Assembly: GCA_030248225.1 (NCBI GenBank)
Contig: JASANE010012178.1
Span: forward strand, 62,001-126,000
Reading direction: 5' to 3'
Length of the DNA stretch: 64,000 bases
Source of the DNA: Trileptium ribeirensis
Lineage: Eukaryota; Nematoda; Enoplea; Enoplida; Thoracostomopsidae
In this document: positions 34,331-47,110 of the stretch, in pieces
Layout of the letters: every line of letters starts with the position of its first letter
Position numbering within the stretch: the stretch's first letter is position 1
Program-made: the position numbers and the translations under genes
The notes under the pieces: generated by a model
What the model saw: only the letters and a program-made list of their open reading frames with translations
What the model was told of the DNA's origin: nothing
Database searches by the model: none

Positions 34331-37300
34331 ATATTTCTTATTATTTGTTGTTTAAGTAGGATTGATTTCTGGAATTTGTTTTATTGTAGTTTGTTGTTGG
34401 CGAACTAGGAAGCGTGGGCCTTGAGCGAAGCTTTTCTTGCTGCCGCTACAACTGATATCATGCTGCGGTATGCGCTAAGATGTAACGATATTAATTATTG
34501 GGACACTAATAGGTATAACTATAACTTGTTTTTATCTCTTTGACATTAACGTCAACAACACAAAATAAAATAAATTCGTAAATTATACCGCGTATAATCA
34601 ATAATTTTTGAATACACTTGGGCTGCATTAGTTAGATACATGTTTGGTTTTTCTGTGTTTTATATATAAGCAACAACGGTTGTTCCACAATTTTGTCCTT
34701 GAATAAGTTTTCGTGCCAGTTCACTCTACACCAATACGAATGGAAAACTATTGATTTATTTTCTATATGTATTCATGATTCAGACAACTACGTTACCATA
34801 CACTTAATCAAGATATATATACAACAGCGATGTCTAATGTCTAAAGGATTCTTAGATCATGAAAAACACAACATCGCCTTAATAATTTGCTATTCCTCAC
34901 AGACATACTGGATCCACGGCTGTTATGCGGATTTCGAATAGATGCATTTGGCAAAGCTTAAAAGTATGAAATGAGCTGATTCTGTGTTGAATGATATTTT
35001 ATGTACAATAATGACAATGTTTCGTGCAGGGGTCATACACTTATTCACCCGTCATTTGAACTAACTTGGGTCTTGAGGGTGTTGATAATTTTCGCTTAGG
35101 ATTTAATTGCTAAACATCATAGTGCTACATTTATCTTGATTAATAGCGTGTGGTCGATGTGGAACGGTTGCTCTATTCAACTGGGCTCTACAGAAAAACT
35201 CATGCTATATTGTGGTGTGGCCCGCATGTCAAAAACGTTCCGTCGCCCCTGTAGATAACGACGACATCAATTCTCCCAACATGAAGAGAAGTGTCATGAA
35301 AAGGGTACCCAAAAACTTGTCCCTACAAAAGAAAACGGAAAGTGTAATTTTCGGGCCATTTACCTTCCTCTATGTGGCTACGAAAACATTCGATTTTTCG
35401 GAATACATTGTTTCGGAGATAGCGAAGTAAGCAACTGCAACGAAGTTGCAAACATAAATAAAGAATGTAGCTCAATATATGAATGAAACGGCTATATACG
35501 ATAGATGCCGAGAACTGGACTATCGACGGTGATGTTTTGGTAACTGTACTACAAATGGGAAGAAATATTAAACAGACCGTAGCTGAATGGAACAACAGCG
35601 GCAGCTGTCACAGTCAAGCTTAAGGTTTCTACAACAGTAAACTGACGTAAAAAGCTCCAATAAAATTTATTATTGTATATATACCTATGTTTACTTTTTC
35701 GCCGTTCTAATGCCATCGCCACATAAGCTGAATAATTCATTTTCCGTGAAGGAATTACAGTGGAGATGTATAAAAATAAATACTTAAAGTTTTCATTGCA
35801 TTAAACCCGCTCGTTATTTACATGACGCACTATTATACCCATATGCGCTAAGACTAGATATGTTGAGGAAGTGCATATTAGCCAATTAACGCAAAAGCTT
35901 AGCTGTTGTTTCTACAGTTCATTTTGTCTCTTCAATTTTGAAGAACTTAAATTTAGGTTTTATCTCACCATTTCGTAATTAAAAATATCATGTGTTTAAC
36001 ATTGAACATCGTGGCTGTGAATAGAACTACATTTCGGCGCTTGCCAAGTTTGTAAAAAACGATATTTATATTAAATATCAACGTGTTACAGTTCTCCAGA
36101 CCGAATTGAGCTTTACGATTAAGTTTATTGTGTGTCATTTAATTGTTGGCCGCCAAAATATCACAGGTCATAAATGTTTCAATAAATCCCTTTGAATTTG
36201 AAATTGGGTGAAAATAATTATTTTTCGTCACTAGAATATATGTGTAGTGATCACACAAATAAATATCAGTGCTATCGAACCGTCAATTCACTAGTTAGAA
36301 TATGATCACAACATACTAATATCTCAACTATTTTTGAACAGCTATCTAATCAGGCGGCGAAAAAGTTTTAAATGCAGGAAATAGGAAAGAGGGAAATTTG
36401 CAACATGATTTAGTGGCAAAATTGGAAATGGTAAATTGTGGAAACTGAAAATTATTTAAATCTGACCATTGGAGTATGAGAAACTGCGAAATTGATAAAT
36501 ATCGAATTTCTCTGATATTCAATTATACATTTTCTTGATTTCCCGTTCGATCCTCGACACAGATCTTTAAGCAGGGTCGTCGCTAGCTGTTCAAAAATAG
36601 GGGTCGGGCAAAAATGTGAAGGGCAGTCATCTACAGTCATTTTGTCATATACCCCATCCGTTAATCTTTGACGAAAGCTAGAGACCGCCATCATTGCGAC
36701 GCCCTTGTCTTGAAGTGTACAGCGGAGTGGCATTTATGTTCTGTGCATATATTCAATTATTAACGCATAATGTTATAATGTATATGATATATATAGACAT
36801 ATATTTATTACAATTGATGACAATAGTTTATTATTTTATGTTGTCACTTCAAAACGTTAAAAATGCAAGTGATTTCTTTGTGCTCTTTCTTTATATCTTT
36901 GTATGAAAATTTTCAGTCTGCGAAAGTTATAGTTGTACTGTGTGGTGAATGTGTAAAAAACATAATATAAGTAATAAAAATTGTAACCGCCCACTGCTTT
37001 TTAACTTTAAAATCATCTTACTTTTCACAAAGTAGTATATGCCTTCCTAAAGTACTGTAAGTCGCATTTTGCTTTTGCTGACACAAAACGGTATAAGCTA
37101 AAAGTTGCACTGAAATAGTTTTCAATCTGCCATTTGTTACATTTCAAATTGTAATTTAAAAATTTCGGATTGGTTTATTACCTTTCCTGGGACGAATGAT
37201 TGAATCCGCAATACTCCGTTTTTCGCCTGATTAAAACTAGATGCTGCGCCTGGACCGTTGGTTTAATCAACACCCGTTCTGTTTTATATGGGTGAAAAAC

Positions 37301-37851
37301 AAAGCCTTGAAACGGTGATGGTACGCTACAACGACATCACGATCGAGGGCATTGTATTATGATCGTTTCTTAGCCACCGTGTGGTATTGACAGAGCGCTC
37401 CCGTATTAATGAAAATTTATCGTGCATTATCTAAGTCACAAGCGTGTGAAAATTTGACTTGCGGTACATAACAGCAAAAATTGATTTGATTCGGACCTGA
37501 AATGTAACTTTTACTCTTTTCCAACGTGAAATGCAGAACTCGAAAGTACAAATGTAAGTTGGCACGTGGTAGCTAGCAAATACATAACTGCTAAGATTTG
37601 AGGGAAATCCAATCAGCCCGAGCAATATCGGATTATAGATAGTAACACCAAAATTTTTATTTGTTTTGGCCCAAAATTTTAATTGTTAAGTCTTTTTCCC
37701 ATGTACGTGCAATTTCTTACTTTAGTTTTGTTGGTATATAATTTGCTAGGCATTCTCTATATCGAAAATTTGTATCCCTTCTTTGTCGATTAATTGGGTA
37801 ACAGAATAATCGCTTTACTGTCATCGCTGTTGTTGTTGCTAGTGTATTGAC
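34331..37851. other. no convincing gene
   Basis: A minus-strand frame at 36452-36733 and plus frames at 34693-34941 and 36694-36906 lack recognisable domains. Around 36560-36620 the sequence CAGGGTCGTCGCTAGCTG followed by GGGGTCGGGCAAAAATG has the look of a transposon end, but no partner end was found. Confidence 0.35.
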
Positions 37852-38054
37852 CTTAGCAATGCGTTGATCACGAAAAGAAGCAGCTATTGAACCGGAAAGT
37901 AAGAATGTTGGACAGTTTTGAAGATTCTTATTAAATGATTCATTCCATTGTTTTTGCGCTCTCCACGCAATTTTCAAGTAAAATATTTAGTATTGGCAAG
38001 CCCAAAAAACGGTGTTTTTCGAAAGCGTTCGGTAACATTTTGTGGTCGAAGCAG
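37852..38054 (-). other. candidate exon or decayed coding fragment
   Basis: It lies between a good acceptor (CCTTCTCCACAG, before 38054) and a donor-like AAG|GTCAAT (after 37852). One frame reads CFDHKMLPNAFEKHRFLGLP then ILNILLENCVESAKTME before a stop. Another frame in the second half reads WRAQKQWNESFNKNLQNC and FLLSGSIAASFRDQR. A shift between frames would be needed, so it is either a broken exon or coincidence. Confidence 0.2.
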
Positions 38055-40211
38055 CTGTGGAGAAGGCAGATAATGGCTACTATTAAGATTATAGTCAGAC
38101 CGGGCAAGTACTGAAGATAAATTTATCATCTCTGGAGCAATTACCTTTGCGAAATGTGTAATATATATGAAACACGACAAGCTAAAATTTCGACGAAAAT
38201 TTAGTTTGTCAATCTCAGCTCCTCGTAAGTTTTGTCAGTTATAACCTGCTGGGGACGTTATGCGGGCAAAATTTTCATAGATAACTATTAGTCCCGTTCT
38301 TATCTATTAGTGAACACCTTACATATGGCACAAAGCAAGACTGATCCGCACTCCAAGTGTAATGTTGTACCGCCTTGTACAGTTCTAACATATGTTGGCA
38401 AGTAAATGAGCACAATAGTTTGAAAACAAATAGTTGAGAGGAATCCGGGAACTAATGCTATTCACATATTTAGTGAACTTCAGATCGCTAGAAAGCAGCA
38501 CTCCAAGGTGATTGTGAGACAATGACAACAGAATTCCAAGATCTGAGATGTGTTATACCAGTAGAGGTGAAGGTTGCGATCGACTTGAGAACAGACTTAC
38601 AAGAATTACACCCCATACCCCAGAAGTACTACGTGTTTTGCGCATATGTCATACATGCTTATAGAGGGGGTTACTCGCTGAGGATGCGACCCCCCTACAC
38701 GGCACCCAGCTATCCTGATAGGTCATCCAACCTCCCCCGGAGGCGCCGTAGCCATCGAGCCCATAGGTGCATTTTGCTTAGGGGCGGAGGTTCATTCTTC
38801 TGTTCTCGCCATTCGTACACTACTTTTAGTTTTGTTTAAGGCAAGTACGTGATGAAAATAGTTTAACCACTTCATGCCCAACTTTGTCAATTGGCATCAG
38901 CGCATATTGCAACACGTTGCACTAATAAGTATGTCGCGTTACGTATGTGCGCACTTTGCACGCCCGTTGTATTCGCTCACCGTGTGAGTTTCCTTAAAGA
39001 TCCGATTAACAGTTCCCCTATAACTCAGTACTTGTTTGCGTACGCCGTTCTCACCAACGCAGTCACAATCGAGCTTCGATCTGTAATGCCGCTTTGAGGT
39101 TGTCAAAGTTACGACACAGAAACCAGGTCTGCGTTAAAGAGTTAATTATGTTTGTCAGTTGTTGCTTTAGTAAAAACGAATTTGCTATTAGCGTGCATTT
39201 TTGAACGATTTGTGAAATTGGCGTTAACGCAAATGGAGATATAATCACATACATGTTATGCAGTTACATTCTGGTGAACTTTTTGTACCTTTCGTTTCCT
39301 TTTGTTCACAGTGGCGCATTCAGAATTTGCTAATTTTTATTTTTACACAAGGGAGTAGATTTTTTACCAACAGCATAATTGGAACAATTAAACTGGAAAC
39401 GAATGGATAAGACTGTCACCGTGGTCACTTCCCTGGGTGCGCCACTGTTTGTTCAATTTCATTTTTACGGTAGTTTGAAATTTAGCGACCTAGGCGCTTC
39501 TGTGAATGTAAATGTAGTAAAGGATTCATTCACAATTTCTCATAAGTGTGGTAAATTAAAAACTTAACTAGCAGCTAACCTTTCAAACAGCATGACACTA
39601 TACTGAATATGCTCAACTAAATATGCTACTAAACTCACCTCCTGCAATTTGGCGACTAATTAGATTTCAAGCTGAAGTGTCTATTTTGAAATTCGTGAGG
39701 TTGACGCTTACGATTTTTTCAGGTTCATATAGAAAATATCCGAAATAATATGTTTATTCTATTTAATAGCACCGTAAATGTAAACCTCGCGTTATACTAT
39801 ATATTTAGAGTAGTTTTATTTTTTGGTGTTTTGATTACACAGTTTCCTCGGTTTATATATATTTCCCATATCCAAAACGCTCTCTCCCATAGTAGTAATA
39901 AACGCTGAAACTTTGCGAGTTTATTAATTTTATTTGAACGTCAATCATTATTAATTAATCACATGTTTACGCTGTTGTTTGGATCTTTCATTATTGTGTT
40001 TGTTTTTTAGTTTCCGACGAAACTGCAAAATAGCGAGCGTGACGAAACTGCAAAATTTTAAGCAGCCGTTGTTATTGGCTCTACCATCGTGTCTATTTTA
40101 GGACATCAATTTGTCAAGTTTGTATAAGATGCTACTTTATCCTATAATATACGCTCATTCCCCTACGTATAAAAAATTACATTATATTTTATATATATAT
40201 ATGTTGTAATA
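38055..40211. other. no gene recognised
   Basis: A 105-codon plus-strand frame at 38522-38839 is rich in proline, arginine and serine in its second half and shows no family features. The rest is AT-rich without a clear repeat. Confidence 0.35.
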
Positions 40212-40530
40212 ACGGGCCGCAGCTGCATAGCGCAACTTCCTAACACCATGCCCATACGACCCCGGCTATCATAAAAACTTAGGGTGGACCCTAAGTTTTT
40301 TTAATTTTGCCACTTTTCTTGGTCAGACCCAAGAAGCTATGGAGCTTAGCAGGCCGCAGGCGCGCTTCAAAAGGTGTGTTCGGACCCCGCCCGATTGGTT
40401 TTGCACGTGTCTAGTATTTCGGTATGATTGCTGAGGTCCCCCGGGGAGGTTGACACCGAAACCTGCTCACAGGTCATAATGTCAAACCGCTGTTCCCTAT
40501 ACTAATCTAAAGGAAGTTGTTTTGTCTGCC
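40212..40530 (+). repeat. dispersed repeat family C, copy 3
   Basis: A diverged copy of 14140-14480, sharing CTATGGAGCTTAGCAGGCCG, a GAGGTCCCCCGGGGAGGTT segment and CTCACAGGTCATAATG. This copy contains a perfect hairpin: AAAAACTTAGGGT, GG, ACCCTAAGTTTTT (about 40273-40300). Confidence 0.6.
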
Positions 40531-42336
40531 TTAATTTAAGGAAAACAGCGGGATAATTTAGATTTACAGGGTAAAATTTGGGTTCAATTCGCTTTATTCT
40601 CTGTCGAACACTTTAGCCATTTGTAGCCTATGTGGCCCCCACAGGGTTCCGACATTCCCTGAGAGTTTAACGTCGGACTACCTAATTAGTAACCGGATAA
40701 CTTAGGTGCATTCATATGCGATGATGAAGTTTTCCTAGTGAATTTTATCCTTGGTTTGAATGTGAAATTTACGCGAGTGGGTTCGATAAATAAGTCGGTG
40801 GACCGCTCTCGCCATAATTCTGTTACTCTTGGATAGAAACGCAGGTGGCGAACCACGCGTGTCAGGGCTTGGGGTATTCTCATCCGCAAGCCGTGGCAAG
40901 TAAGATCGGCCAGTCCATTTGGACGCACTATAGCGCTAGAAGATGAATAACGCGGGATACATCGAGTGATTTCAAGTCTTTATTTGAATTTACATGCCAT
41001 ACTAGTCAAATACGGGTAATTGGAATAATACATGAGGCAATACAGATCATAACGATCACAGTTCTTCCATTCGTCCCTTGTCTATTTCCAAAAAGAGAGA
41101 GGGACGGCACGAGCGAACGGATTCCAGGAAATACCGGACCAAAAAACTACAATCGAGGCGTCCATCGTGGGGCAATTACTAATTCAGCCATGGCTCGGGT
41201 CGTGCGTCCTGGTGTGCTTCGAAATTCGCTTTCGGTAACGCGCGGCGCTACAAGTATTTAATGGAAAATGTGGGGACAGTGAAAAACACGAGCGACGTGC
41301 TGGGTTCGTCGTATGTCTGCCAGGCGGAGACAAGGGAGTCGAGCACGTCACTAAAGTAACGAGAGTACAAACCACGCAAACGGCGTGCTGACGCTGCCGC
41401 TAAGGCTAGAGGACCCGACTGGAGGGGTTCAATAGAAAAGAGGCACGAGTCAGGGTACAAGTACAAACATGGATTCATAATACGGGTATAAAAGCATGGA
41501 TACATTATGCAAGTCGGCTGTAGATTTCGTTACGCGGTTACGGACAAGTAAACAGCTATAATACGAGTAAGTGGATACCAGTGATCATTATATTACCAGC
41601 GAAGTACTATTACAGAAGACAGGTATATAGCAACTCAGTCCGGTGCACCTTCCTGCCCCTGTTAAGATTTTCCTAACATCCCTATCGAGTCTTTCACGAT
41701 ATTTCGCCAGTAGGACGGGTTTTGTGCCGATTGTAGATTACCTTGACCTCAATGCATTCCGTAGTCCAATCGAGAGCTGTATTGACCATAGTCCTTAACA
41801 TCCGTGAATAGTTGGCTTACGACGGCGGGGCTTGATTTTGGTGGTGGGGTAGCAGTTGAACTACATTGTACTGGCTGGAAACTGACTGCGATTACTTTGA
41901 AGGGCAGCCCCTTGTTACTATTTCGACAGCCTAAATAGATGGGAGCACGAGCGAATGCCGTCTTTGGCACTTTCCTAGGCCACCAATACCGCTGTTCGGA
42001 CAGTTGCGAAGCTATCCCATAGTGGGGCGGAATTTTGTACTCTGGGGCTGCATTTGGCATTTACGTAGGGGCACGGGGCGCTCTGGGAGCCCGCCCCTGT
42101 TGTAACAGCTGTCGCCGTGTCCTAAACATGGCGGGCTAAGCCTGCCGGTTCGTTTTCTGTGCTTCTTTCATACGAGGGAGGGGGCAAGGGCATTTCGCCC
42201 TCGGATGCGTTTGCGTCCCTTTTGGTTGGTGTTTCTTAGTTGTCTTCTGTCTCTTTGCTTTGTTCCGGTTTGTTGTTCTTTTCTTTAACTTATCCTATGG
42301 CTTTACTGCTCTGCACACATTGTAGTTGTGTAGTGT
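40531..42336. other. no gene recognised
   Basis: Several 80-100 codon minus-strand frames (40686-40928, 41248-41505, 41749-42060) occur in a moderately GC-rich patch. None has a recognisable domain and they overlap frames in other phases, so I do not call genes. Confidence 0.35.
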
Positions 42337-42368
42337 CTCGACTGCACTATCGAAATTGTGCAGTCGAG
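42337..42368. other. perfect 11-bp hairpin
   Basis: The arms CTCGACTGCAC and GTGCAGTCGAG are exact inverse complements around a 10-base loop. It lies 36 bases before a tRNA-like segment and may be part of the same short interspersed element. Confidence 0.6.
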
Positions 42369-42403
42369 TTATTACTAAAATTTTATCTAAATCTACTATA
42401 ACT

Positions 42404-42472
42404 CGATGGTCGAGTGGTTAATGCAGAAGAATCTGCAGCGGGCTTAAATTCCCCGTGCAGGATCAAGTCTTA
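42404..42472 (+). repeat. tRNA(Ser/Leu)-like SINE head or tRNA pseudogene
   Basis: GATGGTCGAGTGGTTAATGC matches the D-arm and A-box of class II tRNAs. A GGGCTTAAATTCCCCG segment could be the long variable arm, followed by GTGCAGGATCAAGTC in the B-box position (consensus GGTTCRAATCC, here degraded). There is no paired acceptor stem and no usable anticodon arm, so it is not a functional tRNA. It fits the pol III promoter head of a SINE. Confidence 0.5.
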
Positions 42473-42503
42473 AAATGGGAAATTGAAAAGGAGCGAGACA
42501 GCA

Positions 42504-42655
42504 ATGATAAAAAGCCAAAAAAGCCACATAGTACATAGCCTAAAGGGCAGCCAGAAATGAAACAAAAGGACGGCTAAACATGATAAAAAGCCAAAAAAGC
42601 CACATAGTACATAGCCTAAAGGGCAGCCAGAAATGAAACAAAAGGACGGCTAAAC
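42504..42655. repeat. perfect 76-bp tandem duplication
   Basis: 42504-42579 and 42580-42655 are identical by eye. The unit begins ATGATAAAAAGCC and ends GGACGGCTAAAC. Identity over 76 bases indicates a recent duplication. It follows the tRNA-like segment and may be the body of the SINE. Confidence 0.9.
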
Positions 42656-45436
42656 TCAGGGATCAACTCGCTCCAAAGAAAAACGAGGTTTGCACTTGCT
42701 CAGTTTGTAGGTCAAAACGATTCACGCGAGGATGCGTGTTTTCTTTATTGGACTAAGGGTATTGTGTATTTGTTTTGAAAACTGGGGCACCGTAATGGGC
42801 CTTTAATGAGTGAACCGCAAGTGGGAGGGGCATCTGGCCATGCCGTCAGCTCATTTTAGTAGAAAGTGATTTCCTCGGTGTTACTACCAAGCTTGACTAC
42901 GCACGCGCATTGTTGCAAACTGTGGCAGCTTTAATGGTTTAATCAAAGTGATTCCAGGGGTAAATATTATAACGCCATGATTTCGACGAATTGCTAGCAA
43001 GCGGTTTCGGCGGGCTGTCAATGTCTCGGATGTTCGGGGACTGATCTTTATACAATGTCTTTATGGCTTTTTTTAAAAACTAATCGAACCAGATACTGAC
43101 ATCAATGAACGCAAGATAATCAGGTTAAAGCAGCACGCAGAAATAGCTCCTGGCGGAGAGCAAACACCTTATGCTCAAGCTGAAATACTTAGAATTTGTT
43201 TAGTCTTTTATATTCCCAAATTTTCTTAGCTCAGGCTGATAAACAAAATTTTGAGGCTTCCTAAAGCCCAACGGCGGCTAGTCCTCCGTTTCTAACTGCG
43301 ACGTCAGTTCGAGCTCAAACACGGCATGAGCCTCGAACGGTCAACTAAGCTGTAAATTCATAAGCCACGATTGAAAACAACGACACAAGTTCCTATTGTC
43401 GCGAGTTATACGTATTGCAAAATTTTACCGTGGTCAACTCAGGAAAATTCAATAACCCTGGCTCAAGAGTGGCAAATCATGTAAAACCTGGACGAGAGAC
43501 GTCCATTTAAATTTGTCCTACCTAAGACCACAGGGAATCAGACGGACTTCGGCTATTTGTCCTAGGCTCTATCGCAATCCCCGAAAATTCCCAACAACGG
43601 AACTCGACGTAAGGAGGTTTGTCAAAGGGTTCAGGAGGACTTAACAAGTCGGCGGGGGAGGCGGGACGTCTACGAATCGATGTTACGTTACCCTCCGGGG
43701 AAAGGACTTTGCTACAGTTAAGCGAAAATTTTCGACGAATGGTCTGTCACTGTTACCACTGAGAAAAATAAACCCCCAGGCTTGCGGTTCTCCTCCTGAC
43801 TTACAATATTCGATCCGGGACTGCAATCGCTAGTCCCCTTCCGCGAGACCGAAATGGTCTAAGCGGCTCCTCCGACCATCGAATCCGATCGCAAACGCCA
43901 AACGGGAAAAGCACAAGAAAGCATAAAAGAAAAACTCGAAGCAATTGTAAAAACGAAGTGCGTCGGAGACGGTCAGTAAAGTCGACCGAACTCCGCGCTG
44001 CTAAAGTCGAACTGATTCCAAGAGTCGACGCAGTTGTTGTCGCCTCAAAATTTTCACCTATATTGTAGGATGGCGATTTTGTCGCCATCCAATCGCTGAC
44101 GATTTCTTGACGCCCACTTTTTCGAGTTCAAACCTGGGCGCCCAATTGGAAAATTCCCCAAATTTTATTTTTGACAGGTATCGTAAACCCTGATTCCCCT
44201 TTGGAGAGAGTCGGCTTCAATCGAAATCGCCGACATAAAATTTGAACCCTCCGAATACTTGGAGATCAAACATCTGCAAATTTGACAGAATTTTCATGAA
44301 ATTTTGAATTAATCATCTGTATTTTCTGTATTTCTGTCAGTCAGCTTAAAATTTCTTACCCAAACCCCATCAGTCAAATCTTTAAACCCCTTACCTAACC
44401 TAAATCGTCCGTTATTCCCACAACTGTTCCACGGAAGTGATTGAATCACCTGTCAAATTCAAAATCAGTAAGTCGTCCTATATGTGGTAACAGTCGAAAT
44501 AAGCTAAGAATCTATCCTTATTGCAGGTCAAACTCGTCTTCATGTCCCCATTCATCAAAATTTTGTTGGCTAACTCATCGATTTGAGGCTACATTTCTAT
44601 TGTTCGACGAGTTAGCGGTCCCACCCATCAACTACGTAATCATCTTGAAAGCCCAACTAGAGATTAAATTCTCCATCGAATCCATGGAGCAACGTGCAAA
44701 CATTGCACGTTTACATGTCGGCCTGTGAAATAAAGCCAAACATTCCATTCTGACACTTTCTAAGGTGTCGAGACATGGTGTCCTTAAACGTCCCAAAGGG
44801 GGGGAGCCGGTTACAGGAATGAACCCATCTTGAGATTGGGAGTGCAGCACAATCCCATGTACCCACAACTGTCATGGGCCCTAGTCGGGGGCCTCAGGAA
44901 CCCACGGTAGGGACCTAAACACACTCCCCGTCCTTCCCAGTCGTTCTTGTCCAGTCCGTCCGTAAAACTTATAAATTTAGTGCAGATGTGCACTTTTGTC
45001 CTCGTCCGTCCTGTTTTTTGTACTGTCCTTAAATATTATATACATATATATGCTCCAATCCTATACATACATACATATATACCTATATACATATATACAC
45101 ATATATGCACACAAATACTCATGAGCTCATAAACAAATAATACATACAAGACACACGGGCGACCTGAGCGACAGAGAGGTCGCTCAAGTTCGCGACGGAA
45201 ACACACAACAACAACAACACAGCCACAGCGACGGCAACCGACCGAAGAAGTCGAATACAGAGAGAGAAAAAGAAAAACGAGGACACGGAGAGGGAAAAGA
45301 AGTGGCACGGGAGGGGAAGCGGGGCAAGGGAGATCCGGTGGATTTTCGAGGGGCTGGGGTGAAATTTGGTCTCAGGACGAAGAACGGGGCCGAACGATGC
45401 CAAACACGAGGGGGTAGGCGTAGTAGCGGGTCGGGA
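42656..45436. other. no gene recognised; includes a perfect hairpin at 44068-44090
   Basis: GGATGGCGA and TCGCCATCC flank TTTTG at 44068-44090. A minus-strand frame at 43801-44088 (95 codons) has one hydrophobic stretch but no recognised family. 45030-45120 is a TATATACA simple repeat, and 45240-45360 is purine-rich on the plus strand. Confidence 0.35.
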
Positions 45437-45880
45437 ACCACCTTTGGGTTCCGACATACATAAGTATGCAGGGATTCGGCGGGCTTTGCCGCACTAACGG
45501 TTGGGCGAAGCGACGCGCGCCGGGCATCGTTGGACTCCCTGTCAAGTGGCGATTCGAATGAGGGGTGATATCCCTGTCGGAGCGGCAGGAGTTAAAAGAG
45601 TACAAAAGTCATAGCATTTATTGAGAGAGGCGACAGTGGAGGGGTGCTTTCATCGGCTGTCCCGGGTTAATGGGGCGTCGGCCGGAGAGCCACCGGGTAT
45701 TTTTGGAGACGTATCGGCGAGACGAACCCAATGAGGGAAATTTGCTCGTTTTTTTGGAGTTATGGGAAAATTTCGAACGATTTGCGCCCACCAGTACTAG
45801 TTGACAACAGCGATGGGGGCACTTTTGAGTGCCTATAACGGGTTAGCAGGAAATCGGGCAGGGGCCTTACTATGGAACTT
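45437..45880 (+). repeat. local direct duplication, copy 1
   Basis: It begins ACCACCTTTGGGTTCCGACA, followed by TACATAAGTATG and TTGCCGCACTAACGGTTGGG. The same series occurs 1223 bp to the right at 46660-47110. Similarity resumes beyond each copy (the TATATATACATATATA tract, then CGTTGTTTTC-like and CCTCCTATTCCCG segments), so the whole duplicated unit is about 1.2-1.4 kb. Confidence 0.7.
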
Positions 45881-46659
45881 ACCTGGTCAAGGAGAGCAAA
45901 ACGAGGGGTTACATGCGCTAGTACAGAAATAGGGTTCGGCGACTAGGGTGCGATAGAGTGGAACTTGCGTTCGTCCTGGCAACGTGGATTGCAACTGACA
46001 AAAGGAACGCCGGGGGCGGCCCATTTGAGGCACCTTCAGAGAAAAAACGCTCACCGTGGTGCCGGAAGGCACCAATAGCCTGGTATTTGTGCGTGGTCAG
46101 CTAATAGACACATATATATATACATATATAATATAAGTATAAAGAGTAGTCCTGTCGTCTTGTCGTGACAATCCAACTGACCAGTTATCGTTGCGTTGTA
46201 CGGCCTATGTCCGAGCATGGTCCGAGGCGGTTCGGTTTCCGGCGAAACCCTTCCAAATATTTTACCGACATACTCCGGTCCTTCCCGGATCATAACATTC
46301 TAGGCGGTCGCGGGTCGATAATTTGGCCCGATCTCCGTCATTCTCCAAAACGTTGAAATCTACCGTACCCTTAATTTTAGCTGGTTGTTTTCCGTGACCA
46401 TTACATAGTATACAGCTAAAACTAGGTGAAATTGATATTGTTAACTTCTATTTCTGAAAATTGGTTAAGTTAGGCGTGCAGCCAGGGGCTCCTATTCCCG
46501 CACGGTCCTAACCCTCAGAGTTACAACGTGTGGTGACGACTCCTTAAGTCCTGCGTGTTTTTATCGGTACGGGGCGCCAGGTTCAGTCTTAGCAATCGGT
46601 CGAAATAGCGTAGTTCTCCCTAATTCATTCGAAGCGTAACACTCGTCCCGGTAAAATTT
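45881..46659. other. remainder of the duplicated unit, copy 1
   Basis: It holds the TATATA tract at 46110-46130 and segments that recur near 47500-47960. No gene is recognised. Short frames occur on both strands. Confidence 0.4.
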
Positions 46660-47110
46660 ACCACCTTTGGGTTCCGACATACATAAGTATGGAGGGATTC
46701 CGCGGGCTTTCCCGCACTAACGGTTGGGCGAAGCGACGCCGCCAGGTATCGTTGGGTTCGCCTTGGAAAGGCGATTCAAACGAGTGGTGATTCCCAGGTC
46801 CGGAAGTCAGCGGTTAGAGGGCACTAAAATCACCACGGATAGAGAGAGTGTCAATGGTGGTGGGGGCGCTTTCTTCGGCCGTCCCAGGTTAACGGGGCAA
46901 CAGGCGGAGGCCCGCCGGGTATATTTGGAAACGTCTCGGCGTGGTGACCGCAATGAGGGTCGATTTGGCTATTTTATATTTAGAAATAAATTTTCGGGTG
47001 TTTTGTACCCACCTTCAGTTGGTACTCCAAACTAGGGGCATTATAACGGGTCATAGCGGGCTAGCGAGAAGTCGGGCATCGGCCCGCCGTATATCGTTGT
47101 GCTCGCCGAG
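46660..47110 (+). repeat. local direct duplication, copy 2
   Basis: It matches 45437-45880 with many substitutions and small indels, so the duplication is old. A 103-codon frame (46724-47035) falls inside the repeat, but the equivalent frame is not kept in copy 1, which argues against a gene. Confidence 0.7.

Noticed and set aside
42404..42472. Functional serine or leucine tRNA gene
   Set aside because: The B-box is degraded and neither acceptor stem nor anticodon arm can be formed.
46724..47035. 103-codon gene in the duplicated block
   Set aside because: The frame is not maintained in the other copy of the duplication.
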